From contig JAGGDC010000002.1 of NCBI GenBank assembly GCA_020809425.1, positions 448,334 to 512,333 of the forward strand: a stretch of DNA of 64,000 bases. The letters run 5' to 3'. The notes under the pieces were generated by a model, which worked only from the letters and a program-made list of their open reading frames with translations, had not been told where the DNA came from and ran no database searches. Numbering within the stretch: position 1 is the stretch's first letter; each line of letters opens with the position of its first letter. The translations under genes and the position numbers were made by a program. Positions 39,390 to 51,328 of the stretch are shown one piece after another. Source of the stretch: Candidatus Synoicihabitans palmerolidicus. Lineage in GTDB: Bacteria > Verrucomicrobiota > Verrucomicrobiia > Opitutales > Opitutaceae.

Positions 39390-39660
39390 TTTGAACCGAT
39401 GTTAAGAACGAGCGAGGACGGAGCCGAATGCAGCCTCCGAGAATGGACCTTAGAGTTCGTCGCAGGAGGCTGGATTCGGCGCGAATGCACATGCGAGGTA
39501 AACGCCTTGAATGGTGCTCGCCAGGGTGCGGTGCAGACTGGCCGTCTGCACCGCACGACAACCCAGAGGCCGATTTGTTACCCGAGGATTTACCTCGAAC
39601 AGAAGCCCTGGGCCCGGGTTGCCGACCTGGTGGAACTCGAATCGCTGAGAGAGCCCTGAG
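39390..39660 (+). ncRNA. candidate IS110 bridge RNA, copy B
   Basis: The same hairpins as in copy A are found at 39423-39480 and 39527-39555. Compared with copy A, the first hairpin differs at four positions: 39432, 39450, 39472 and 39473. These fall in its internal and terminal loops and the adjoining pair, not in the core stems. Function is inferred from position and fold only. Confidence 0.5.
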
Positions 39661-39673
39661 CTCGTATAACAAG

Positions 39674-40623
39674 ATGGAGCAAACCACCCCTGAAAATCAA
39701 GTCACCTATGTTGGTGTGGATATCGCCAAAGATCGTCTCGACTACACCGTCGATGATACTCGCTGTGCCCACGTCGAGAACACCCACCGAGGCCACCGAG
39801 CCTTGATCAAGCACCTCCAGAGCCTGCCCAATGCCCGGGTCGTATACGAAGCGACTGGCGGCTATGAGCGTGCCATTGTCGCCGCATTGCTCTTGGCCCA
39901 GATCCAAGTCTGCGCGGTCAAATCCAGGGCGTGTGCGCGCCTTTGCCCGCGCCGCCGGCTTTGCTCGCCAAGACCGACCAACTCGACGCTAAACTGTTGC
40001 GCCGCTTTGGTTTACAAATGAAGCCACGCCTGCACCGTGCCCTCGACGAAGCGGCCGCTACCTTGCGTGAGCTGCTCGACTATCGCCGGCAGATCAGTGA
40101 TCAACTCGTCGCCACAGGCAACCGGTGCGAGTTGGCCGGACGCATTTTGCGTGAACGTCTTGAGATCCTGCGGGCGCTTTTAGCCACCGAGCTCGAACAA
40201 ACCGATGCACTGACTAAAACGCACATCCACGAGGACGACAGTCTACGCACCAAAGCCGCTCGACTGCGCGAACTCCAAGGCGCAGGACCCGTGCTCGCGG
40301 CCACCCTGCTCGCCTACGTGCCTGAATTCGGAAAGATCGAATCGGGCCAACTCGCCGCTCTGATCGGTGTGGCTCCGTTCGCCCACGACAGCGGGCGGCG
40401 ACATCGTTGCCGACATGTGCGCGGCGGGCGTCATTCCGTGCGCCAGGTCCTCTACATGGCGGCGGTCTCTGCCATCCGATGTAACCCTGTCATGCGCGCG
40501 TTCTATCGGCGCCTCGTTGAGGCTGGGAAACTGAAGAAAATAGCCCTTATCGCGGTCATACGCCAAATGCTACATGCCCTCAATCTATTGGCCGCTAATC
40601 CCAACTTTGTCCTTGTTCGCTAA
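39674..40623 (+). pseudogene. IS110-family transposase, copy B, frameshifted
   Basis: The DEDD domain starts VTYVGVDIAKDRLDYTV and includes VVYEATGGYERAIVAAL, which copy A lacks. Single-base gains near 39920 (gtcaaatcc) and near 39962 move the frame, and reading resumes as LLAKTDQLDAKLLRRF. The C-terminal domain (LAALIGVAPFAHDSGRRHRC) is complete, including ATLLAY. Each copy is intact where the other is damaged. Confidence 0.85.
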
Positions 40624-40909
40624 CACCGCTGCTTCTGTCACAGCCAGCGTCGGAATTTGGGAATATTAGATATCCAAGGATCGAGAGTGCTCAAATACCG
40701 CCGCACGATACGAGCGAATCTCCACAAAATCACCCGACCCGCTGGGCGGTTGCCCGCTGCTGAGATCCATGGCGCAAGGGTTGCTACCAGTTTTCACGGA
40801 GGCTCGGTGCATAGTTCTCAAACTTGAACCCGTCCCTCGAACCTCATCATATCATCAACACTCCCACCACATCACCACCCTTATCAGATCCATCCCCTCC
40901 GCGTCGCGC

Positions 40910-41284
40910 GTGGATTCTTTTGTGGTGGATGACGAAGTCCCGATCCTGGACATAATCGAGACCAGCTTGTCTCAGAAAGATCTGGAGATCGTTAAAGTTC
41001 AGGACGCCGACGCTGCGTTACGGCATCTCACTGAACGAAAGACGAAGCCTCTGCTCGTCATGGTCGACGTCATGCTGCCCCGCGTCGACGGGCTCACTCT
41101 GGCCCGCACCCTGCAAACTCAACTCTCGCCCGACCGTGTCGTCGTGATGAGTGGTCAATTGTCCGATGAGTCCTGGTGGCCGGAAGACCTGCGGGAACTA
41201 AAGTTTGTGGCCAAGCCATTCAGCTTGGCCGACCTCCAAGCTTTGGTCGACGAAGCGCGCCACAACTTGTCAGACCACAATTGA
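40910..41284 (+). CDS. response regulator receiver-domain protein
   Basis: GTG 40910 is chosen because it places the acidic pocket (FVVDDEVPILD) at the N-terminus as in other receivers; the longer in-frame ORF from 40769 is probably not translated. MVDVMLPRVDG holds the phospho-acceptor Asp and FVAKPFSL the conserved Lys. No output domain is present, about 124 residues. It lies 15 bases upstream of a membrane cNMP-binding protein on the same strand, suggesting a shared pathway. Intact. Confidence 0.75.
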   Translation: MDSFVVDDEVPILDIIETSLSQKDLEIVKVQDADAALRHLTERKTKPLLVMVDVMLPRVDGLTLARTLQTQLSPDRVVVMSGQLSDESWWPEDLRELKFVAKPFSLADLQALVDEARHNLSDHN

Positions 41285-41299
41285 GGGTTCAGCGAAACC

Positions 41300-44659
<3,360 letters not shown>

Positions 44660-44685
44660 TCCCTCCTCACTTCGATTTTGGATGC

Positions 44686-44712
44686 AAACCCTCCGCTGAT
44701 CGGAGGGTTTTT
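44686..44712 (+). terminator. rho-independent terminator after metY
   Basis: A 10-bp stem (44686-44695 with 44701-44710), 5-nt loop and trailing T run lie 27 bases after the metY stop. Confidence 0.8.
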
Positions 44713-44838
44713 CGCGTCCCGTTGGTCGCCTCCGTAGGACGAGCCTGGGGTTGCGGACACAAAAGCGAGTCCCCCCACGTTCATGACTCGATCAGTGAAC
44801 CCGTCCAGCACAGCGTCGCCGTCTTGACGAATGAACGT

Positions 44839-45480
44839 TCAAGGAACCTCGTAAAACGGGTTCGGCAACTTGAACGTCCGTTCGGTGTGACCTCCCGTCA
44901 AATCGCTGTACTGGTCTCCGATGCTCGCAATAATGGTCCAGCCTTCCGCCTCGAGTTGAGCGCGTCTTGCCGCCTTCCGTTCCGCCGCGGTGCGAAAGAT
45001 GCTCCGAGCATACGCCTCCATCTCGGCTTTCCGTAAATTGACCACCGTGCCTGCCTCTGCTTTCGGGCCTCTCCGGCCGGTGAGAAAGATCACCGCCACG
45101 TCCAGCGCCCGCGCCCGCCGATAAACGTCACGCACCGCCTGCAATGGGGGCGCTGCGCCTTGGTCCACCCAATGCTCCCAGACTTCGTTTATGTAACCGA
45201 AATCCTGCGACCCCATGTGTCCGTAGTTAGAGAGCACCGTTTCATCCACATCAAAAACCATCGCCAAACGCTCATCGCTCTGACGGCGCTCCGTCCGCTG
45301 CTGCAACCACGCGATCGATTCGTCGGCTACCGCCTGCACCTCGGCATGATAGGCCCCACTCCGATAGTAGGCGATCACCGCCGCCTTGGCGCGGGTGAGA
45401 TTCAACGGGCTTTCCGCCACGACAAGGGAGCCCGCCACCGCCATTAGCCCCCACCAAAGTATAATCGACCGCATACGCAT
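44839..45480 (-). CDS. secreted HAD-family acid phosphatase (class B/C type)
   Basis: A signal peptide (SIILWWGLMAVAGSLVVA) begins at ATG 45480. The HAD catalytic motif is MVFDVDETVLSNYGH (DxDxT), followed by VAVIFLTGRRGPKAE and, near the C-terminus, SIGDQYSDLTGG, the metal-binding aspartate motif. About 213 residues. Class B/C enzymes remove phosphate from organic monoesters in the periplasm or at the outer membrane. Divergent from arsM with about 100 bases between. Intact. Confidence 0.82.
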   Translation of the reverse strand: MRMRSIILWWGLMAVAGSLVVAESPLNLTRAKAAVIAYYRSGAYHAEVQAVADESIAWLQQRTERRQSDERLAMVFDVDETVLSNYGHMGSQDFGYINEVWEHWVDQGAAPPLQAVRDVYRRARALDVAVIFLTGRRGPKAEAGTVVNLRKAEMEAYARSIFRTAAERKAARRAQLEAEGWTIIASIGDQYSDLTGGHTERTFKLPNPFYEVP

Positions 45481-45584
45481 CGCCCCAGCAAACGCGCGAA
45501 GCCGGCGACGTCAAATCCGTGAAAAATGTCTGCGTCTTTTTCCAAGTCCGCGCGTCAGCACCCGTGAACTCACTTATATTCACC

Positions 45585-46355
45585 ATGTCCTCATCCCCCA
45601 CCTCTTCTCTTCCCGAACTCACCGCCGATACCCAACGCGCCCAAGTCCGCGCCCACTACGCCGACCGCGCGACCGACCAAGGTTGCAGCTGCGGATGCGG
45701 CGCCCAAGCCAACGACGTTTGCTGCAGCGACGACACCCCCACTCAAGCCCAGGACTACAACGCCCGGCTAGGCTACTCCGCCGAGGAACTCGCCGCTGTG
45801 CCCGCCGACGCCGACCTCCAACTCGGTTGTGGCAATCCTTTCGCGCTGGCTGATTTCCAACCCGGCGCGACGGTCCTCGACCTTGGCAGCGGAGCCGGTT
45901 TCGACGCCTTCATTGCCGCCCGCGCCCTCGCCGGATCCGGTCGCGTGATCGGGGTCGACATGACACCGGAAATGGTGACCCGCGCCCGCCGCAATGCCGC
46001 GGAAAACGAGCACGCCAACGTCGAATTCCGGCTCGGCGAGATCGAGGCACTCCCCCTGCCCGACACATCCGTCGACCTCATCATCTCCAACTGCGTCATC
46101 AACCTCTCCCCCGACAAAGCCGCCGTCTTCCGCGAGATCTTCAGGGTGCTGCGTCCCGGCGGTCGCCTGTCGTTATCCGACGTCGTGACCCGTGCGCCTT
46201 TGCCGACGGAACTGCGCGAGGATGCCACGTTGCTTGCCGGCTGCATCGCCGGCACCGAGACCATCGAACGCCTGCACGCTTGGCTCGAGGCCGCCGGGTT
46301 TGTCGACATTCGCTTCTCCACCAAGGACGAATCCCGGTCGGTCATCGAATCCTGA
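45585..46355 (+). CDS. arsM: arsenite S-adenosylmethionine methyltransferase
   Basis: ArsM methylates As(III) using SAM. ATG 45585 is preferred over the in-frame 45519, since family members start close to the VRAHYADRA block. The SAM motif is ATVLDLGSGAGFDAF, with GVDMTPEM after it. The arsenic-binding cysteines are visible: Cys46/47 in DVCCSD, Cys82 in QLGCGNP, Cys170 in SNCVINL and Cys220 in AGCIAGT. The 256-residue length is normal. It is the only open gene of the arsenic group here. The sigma/ArsN2 gene follows about 77 bases later. Confidence 0.92.
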   Translation: MSSSPTSSLPELTADTQRAQVRAHYADRATDQGCSCGCGAQANDVCCSDDTPTQAQDYNARLGYSAEELAAVPADADLQLGCGNPFALADFQPGATVLDLGSGAGFDAFIAARALAGSGRVIGVDMTPEMVTRARRNAAENEHANVEFRLGEIEALPLPDTSVDLIISNCVINLSPDKAAVFREIFRVLRPGGRLSLSDVVTRAPLPTELREDATLLAGCIAGTETIERLHAWLEAAGFVDIRFSTKDESRSVIES

Positions 46356-46432
46356 GCGCCCGAGGTGAACCTGGGGGCAGGAAAAAACCTCGGCGATTGG
46401 CTCATCTCCGCAATCATCGAAGCCCGCAAGCC

Positions 46433-47506
46433 ATGAGCGAACCCACCGCAATGACCGATTTTTTTTGCCGAAGGCGTCATCGCCTTCGCCGAGGAATTGC
46501 GCCGCTTTATCCGTGGTCGGGTGCGCTCGGCGGCCGACGCGGAGGACCTCGCTCAGGAGGTCTTGCTCAAGGTCTTTCGCACCCGCCACACCCTGCGTGA
46601 TCCCGCCCGGCTGCGAGCGTGGCTCTATCGCACCGCCCGTTCCACCATCGCCGACCACTTCCGCCGCAGGCGCGAGCAGGAGCCCGTGACCGACGATCTC
46701 GCGCCCAGCACGCCCCCGATTTCGATCAACTCGGCCCGCGCCTGCAGCAATCCGTCCAGCGCTTCGTCGCTGCCCTGCCGGAAATCTATCGCGAGGCCAT
46801 CACCCTGGCCGACCTCGAAGACCTGCCCGTCGCCACCGTCGCCGAGCGCCTGGACATTTCCCTCCCGGCGGCCAAGTCCCGGATCGCCCGCGGTCGCGAG
46901 CTGCTGCGTTCCCGCCTGTTTGCCTGCTGCAACTTCGAGGTCGATCGCTTCGGCACCGCCATCGATTTCCAACGCCGTGACACGGCCTGCGGTTGCGAGA
47001 CTCCACCGCCCACAGCCGCCCGTGCCGCATCGCGTCGCTCCACGCCATGGCCGCCAATCGACCTCCAACTCGCAAGCGGGGAAGACGGGCCCGCCACTCG
47101 CGCCCTGCTGCGCACGGCCGAGCTCCCCACCGCCGACCTCAACAACCAAAGCTGGCTTCACTTCGCCGTCGCCCGCGCCGGCGAGCGCATCGTCGGCGCA
47201 GTGGGTCTCGAACTTCACGCGGATCTCGCGTTGCTCCGCTCCCTAGTGGTGGCACCCGAGATGCGCAGCGGCGGCGTGGGCCAACGGTTGGTCGCGGAGG
47301 CGCTCCGCCTCGGTCGTCAACTCGGCCTGCGCGAACTCTGGTTGCTCACCACCACCGCCGAGGCATTCTTCACCCCGGACGGATTCGTCACCGTAGGACG
47401 GAGTGTCGTGCCCGCCGCGATTCAGCGCAGTGAAGAGTTTGGCGCCCTGTGCCCCGACAGCGCCGTCGTCATGCGGCGCGCGCTCGCGGCAACCCCAGGG
47501 CGATGA
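46433..47506 (+). pseudogene. SigZ-like sigma factor fused to ArsN2-like acetyltransferase, frameshifted
   Basis: The N-terminal part is an ECF/SigZ-type sigma factor: region 2 (AEDLAQEVLLKVFRTRHTL, LRAWLYRTARSTIADHFRR) and region 4 (ALPEIYREAITLADLEDLP, AERLDISLPAAKSRIARGR). It ends in a Cys-rich tail (LFACCNFEVDRFG, DTACGCETPP). The reading continues without stop into a GNAT domain: RIVGAVGLELHADLALLRSL, GGVGQRLVAEALRLGRQ, LWLLTTTAEAFF and FGALCPDSAVVMRRAL, as in ArsN2-type arsenic acetyltransferases. An 8-base T tract at 46459-46466 (seven would be in frame) and a shift near 46715 break the sigma half. The fusion junction itself is in one open frame from about 46720 to 47506. Confidence 0.75.
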
Positions 47507-48655
47507 TCGCGGAGGCCAGGGCAAAGGCAAAGGCCCCCCACAGACATCCGGTCAATCCCGCGACCTGCTAGAGCACACCGGAAAGCAGGCAACCGATGAG
47601 ACGGCCGCCGGCGTTGGCCATGTAGTAGAAGCCCACGTTGAGCGCAACCTTGTCACCGTCGGTGTAATCGAGCACGAGGAAGGAATGCACCGCTGAGTTG
47701 AGCGCAAAGATGACGCCAAAGATCGCCAGACCGCCCACCAGCATCCAGTTCGGCGCCGCCCCCATCGCCAGCCCCAGTGGTATCGCCGCCGTGATGACCA
47801 CCAGCGCAAATGCCACTGCCGCGGCGGTGCCTCCGCCGGGAGTGCGCCCGCGTACCAGCAATGGCGCGCTCGACTGCACGATACCGTATCCAATCACCCA
47901 GCACGCCATGAACGCTCCGACCTGGGCAAATTGCCAACCGAGCACACCGTGCAAAAACACCGGCACCCCGACGACAAACCAAATATCGCGCGCCCCAAAC
48001 AAGAAGAACCTGCCCAAGCACAGGACATTAATTGACCGGCTCTTCGCCCACAGATCACTCCATCCGACTTTGGATTTCGATTTACCCAACTCCCGCGGCA
48101 GCGCCATCCAAGTCCCCACCCAAACCAAAGCCAATCCAGCCGCCATAATCCCCCCACCACCACCACCGCCAACAGGTAGCCTTCGAGAAAAAATCTCGCC
48201 CCTTTCAATGCGTTTTTCGATCCCGTCAGAATCGCCACACACTGGCATAATGTGCCCTGCTCATTCGCCGGTAGCAGCACTTTGATAGCACTCTTGGAAC
48301 TCCTCTTGGTCAGGTCTTTCGCAATCCCCGAAAGCGCCTGCGACGCCATCACCCAGGCCACCGAGAAAACCTCCGACCATCCCGAATCCAATCGAGCCAA
48401 CATGATCAACGCTGCCACCTGCAACGCCAACCCCGCCACCAGCGTCACGCGCAACCCCAGTCGCGAGGCGATCCAGCCGCCCATCAGATTCGTGACGATT
48501 CCACAAAACGCATAGAGCAAAAACAGAAACGCCACCGTCACCGGCATGTAGCCGAGAGTGGAAAAATGCAGCAAGACCAACATCCGCAACGCACCATCCG
48601 TAAGCGTGAAGCCCCAGTAAGCCGCCGTGACGAGGATGTAGTTGCGCAAATTCAC
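47469..48655 (-). pseudogene. arsJ: ArsJ-type organoarsenical efflux permease (MFS), decayed
   Basis: ArsJ exports 1-arseno-3-phosphoglycerate, the product of an arsenic-linked GAPDH. GTG 48655 matches the usual ArsJ start (NLRNYILVTAAYWGFTLTDG). ALRMLVLLHFSTLGYMPVTV, GIVTNLMGGWIASRLGLR and GIAKDLTKRSSKSAIKVL are family blocks. The frame shifts near 48170. A TAG at 47568-47570 then stands where a Tyr is expected (SGVL, stop, QVAGLTGCLWG), before a last membrane helix. The true end at 47469 overlaps the convergent ArsN2 end by 38 bases. It is joined in frame to GAPDH upstream. Confidence 0.82.
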
Positions 48656-49687
48656 CGGTGGCGATTTTCCGAGCAATTTGGCGACCTTGCGCGTCAATTC
48701 GGCCATGCGGTTCGAGTAGCCTCATTCGTTGTCATACCATGCGTAGAGTTTCACCATCCGTCGGTTCACCACCATCGTGGACAACGCATCGATCGTGGCC
48801 GAAGCCGGATTCCCCTTGAAATCAATCGAAACCAAAGGCCGCGTTTCGTAACCCAAGATTCCTTGCAAGGGCATCGTCTCACTCGCCCGCTTCAACAACG
48901 CATTGACTTCCTCGACCGTCGTGTCCCGTCGCACCTGAAAAACACAATCCGTCAGTGATCCCGTCAGCAACGGCACCGGAATCGCATGCCCGTTGAGTTT
49001 ACCTTACAGCTCTGGGTAGATCAGCCCGATGGCAGTCGCACTGCCGGTCGTCGTGGGGATGAGCGAAAGTCCCGCCGCCCGCGCCCACCGCAGATCTTTA
49101 TGCGACGCATCAATGATGGTCTGAGTATTCGTCGCATCATGCACCGTGGTGATCGCTCCGTGTTCAATGCCCAACCCTTCGTGAATCACCTTCACCACCG
49201 GAGCGAGGCAGTTGGTCGTGCAGGAGGCGTTGGTCAACAGGTGATGCCTCCCTCCATCATAGAGCTGATCATTCACTCCCATCACCAGATTCAACGCCTC
49301 CGGGTCTTTGACCGGAGCCGCAACGATCACCTTCTTTACCCCTCGCGCAAAATAGGGAGACAGCTCCGTCGCCCGGCAAAACTTCCCACTGCATTCCTAT
49401 ACGATGTCCACGCCAGGCGCTGCCCAATCCACCTCGCCCGGCTTGTCGTGCTCCGAGAACGCGATCCTGCGTTCCCCCACTCGAATCGTCTTCGGCCCAT
49501 CCGCCACCGCTTCCGACGCCCAACGCCCTTGCACCGAGTCGAACGTCAACAAATGCGCCGCCCCTTCCGCGCCCCCGGAAGGGTCGTTGATGACGACCCA
49601 ATCAAACTCGGGCCAATCCCACGCCGCTCTTAACGTGAGCCGGCCAATCCGGCCGAACCCATTGATACCAATTCGAATTTTGTTCAT
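48656..49687 (-). pseudogene. arsenic-associated glyceraldehyde-3-phosphate dehydrogenase, three nonsense codons
   Basis: Next to arsJ, such a GAPDH makes 1-arseno-3-phosphoglycerate from arsenate. ATG 49687 gives KIRIGINGFGRIGRLTLRA, the NAD-binding start. The catalytic block [19 protein letters not shown] is intact. There are no frameshifts, but three in-frame stops: TAG at 49397-49399 (VDIV, stop, ECSGKF; Leu expected), TAA at 49004-49006 (LIYPEL, stop, GKLNGHAI; Lys expected) and TGA at 48722-48724 (WYDNE, stop, GYSNRM; Trp expected). Reading then passes without a stop into arsJ. Three separate substitution-type lesions argue for real decay. Confidence 0.87.
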
Positions 49688-49772
49688 AATAAATACCATC
49701 CGCGCTCTCCCGCGGATTGAATAGTTCCTGCACGTCCAGCCACCACGACCCTAATGACACCGGGCAGGAAGC

Positions 49773-50172
49773 TCACGCCCGAGTTCCTCCTGCGCTACGT
49801 TGCCCGACACAGCATTCCACCAAGCTGCCATTCATCTCTCGCCGCAATTGCTCCAGTTTCTGTAAATCCTACTGAAAAATCTGATCTTCCCTCACGCATT
49901 CCTGCAAACACGCCAAAGTCGCCGCCAGCGCTCGACTCGGTTTCTCCACCAAACTGTAGACGCGGCCACTGCCCCTCTCACCGCACGTCCACCAATTGAT
50001 GAATCTTTAGATATCGCAGATGCTTCGATATCTTCACTTGCCGCTCTTCTAGAATCTCCTGCAGGTGGCAAACGCACAACGGTCCGCCGCTGAGCAGATG
50101 CAATATCCGCAAACGCGTCCCATCGCAGAGGCATTCATAGATCGTAACGAGGTCCAAGATCCCGCGATTCAA
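49773..50172 (-). pseudogene. arsR: ArsR-family arsenic repressor, decayed
   Basis: The winged-helix part is open: [18 protein letters not shown], then [20 protein letters not shown], which carries the Cys-x-Cys arsenic-binding motif. At 49978-49980 a TGA follows LVDVR. A one-base shift near 49965 then gives RVYSLVEKPSRALAATLAC, and a TAG at 49869-49871 follows REDQIF-Gln before DLQKLEQLRREMNG. The start codon seems to be TTG at 50172. It heads the minus-strand arsR-GAPDH-arsJ set. A repressor without function would leave the operon constitutive, but the operon is dead too. Confidence 0.78.
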
Positions 50173-50181
50173 TTCCTCTTA

Positions 50182-50206
50182 AAGAATATACCTCAAGAAG
50201 AATATA
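50182..50206. promoter_or_regulatory. putative ArsR operator
   Basis: Two direct copies of aagaatata (50182-50190 and 50198-50206) lie just upstream of arsR in an AT-rich patch within GC-rich DNA. This is where the operator would lie. Binding is not shown. Confidence 0.4.
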
Positions 50207-50264
50207 TCCCGAAATACCCTTCATGATTCTTCCACCAACGGCCTCACCTCGTCCGTGGCTTGAA

Positions 50265-50700
50265 TCAACCCACCGGAGAGTCGGCCCCCGCCCCACCTTC
50301 TTCGCCCGGCTCTCTCACGTGCGTCTCCCAGGCGCAGCTCACCGCTTGTAAGAGCTCCGCCAGCGCAAACGGTTTGGCCAGCAACCCGATCTTTAATCCG
50401 TGCTCGCGCTCGACCCGTCTCAATTGCTCCACCTCCCCGCTGCAGGCCAAAATCGGAGTCTCGGGTGATTCTTCCCGGAGACGATTAATGAATTCATGGC
50501 CGTCGGTCCGAGGCATCGTGAGATCAGTCAGCACGAGATCAAACTCTCCGGGATGGGCCTCAAATACCTGCCATACCAGATCACCATCCATCGCTTCGTG
50601 CACGTGGTAGCCCCTCCGCCCGCAACGCCCGAACCATGAAAGACCGGACCATCGGTTCATCGTCCGCCACCAAGACCGTCGCGCATCGACGCGCGGACAT
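50265..50700 (-). pseudogene. response regulator receiver protein, single frameshift
   Basis: From ATG 50700 the frame reads CATVLVADDEPMVRSFMVRA, the acidic pocket of a receiver. It shifts at gggg near 50612, and the rest reads GYHVHEAMDGDLVWQVFEAH, DLVLTDLTMPRTDGHEF (phospho-acceptor Asp) and LLAKPFALAELLQAV (conserved Lys). About 145 residues. One extra G explains the break. No output domain. Upstream on the same strand is another decayed receiver. Confidence 0.75.
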
Positions 50701-50810
50701 ACTTTCACTTCGAGAGACTGGGAACGGGGGCGGGATCACGGTGAGTTTGACCCTCATATCGAGCCAATGAGCCGAAGTTTCCCTGTGAATTCACTTAAAA
50801 GCGACGAAAT

Positions 50811-51203
50811 CTATCCCAACCGCTCCAATGCCAATAACCCCTGCAGGTGTTCCACATCGTAGGGTTTCAAAATAAACCGCACCCGCTCCCCCCTCTTGGC
50901 TCGCACCGAATCCAACTCTTCCAACAGCGCACTCGCCGCCACCACCCGCACTTTCGGATCAATCTCGAATAAACAATCGATCAACCCTCCCCCCGCCCAT
51001 CCCCTCGCATCCGCAAATCCGTGAACACAACACTAATGCGCTCCTGATGTTCCTTGAATAAGGCCAACGCGACGTCCGGGTCCGAACCTTCAATCACTTC
51101 GCAGCCCAAATCCTCAAAACGAATCTTGGTGATCTCGAGCAAACTGACTTCGTCTTGCTACCAGCAAAACGACCACTGATTCTTCATCGGATTCAACACT
51201 CAT
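50811..51203 (-). pseudogene. second decayed receiver-domain protein
   Basis: From ATG 51203 (MSVESDEESVVVLLVA) a receiver can be pieced together: DEVSLLEITKIRFEDLGCEV, VVFTDLRMRGDGRGEG with the phospho-acceptor Asp, then a stop and, in another frame, LIDCLFEIDPKVRVVAAS and FILKPYDVEHLQGLLALERL with the conserved Lys. At least two indels are needed, near 51165 and 50995. No long ORF survives, so the gene is easily missed. It lies between parC and the other receiver, all on the minus strand. Confidence 0.6.
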
Positions 51204-51328
51204 TGATTGATTGAGCCTCAAACCTAGGCCCGTCGGGCTCCTTGGCGCGAGCCCTAAGCACACTGTGGCGTCTGTTTAAGTCCTTTACTTACATTTAGGG
51301 CCGCCGCCCCTCGGCCAGACGAATAAAC

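Larger units (their letters stand above)
39230..40662 (+). mobile_element. IS110-family element, copy B
   Basis: This copy is collinear with copy A at a constant offset of 7100 bases through the non-coding end. Its left boundary is odd: the agaaaacgca word occurs twice (about 39225 and 39245) where copy A has it once. It lies directly after the smr gene. No terminal inverted repeats are seen, as usual for IS110. The transposase is broken by indels different from those of copy A. Confidence 0.8.
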
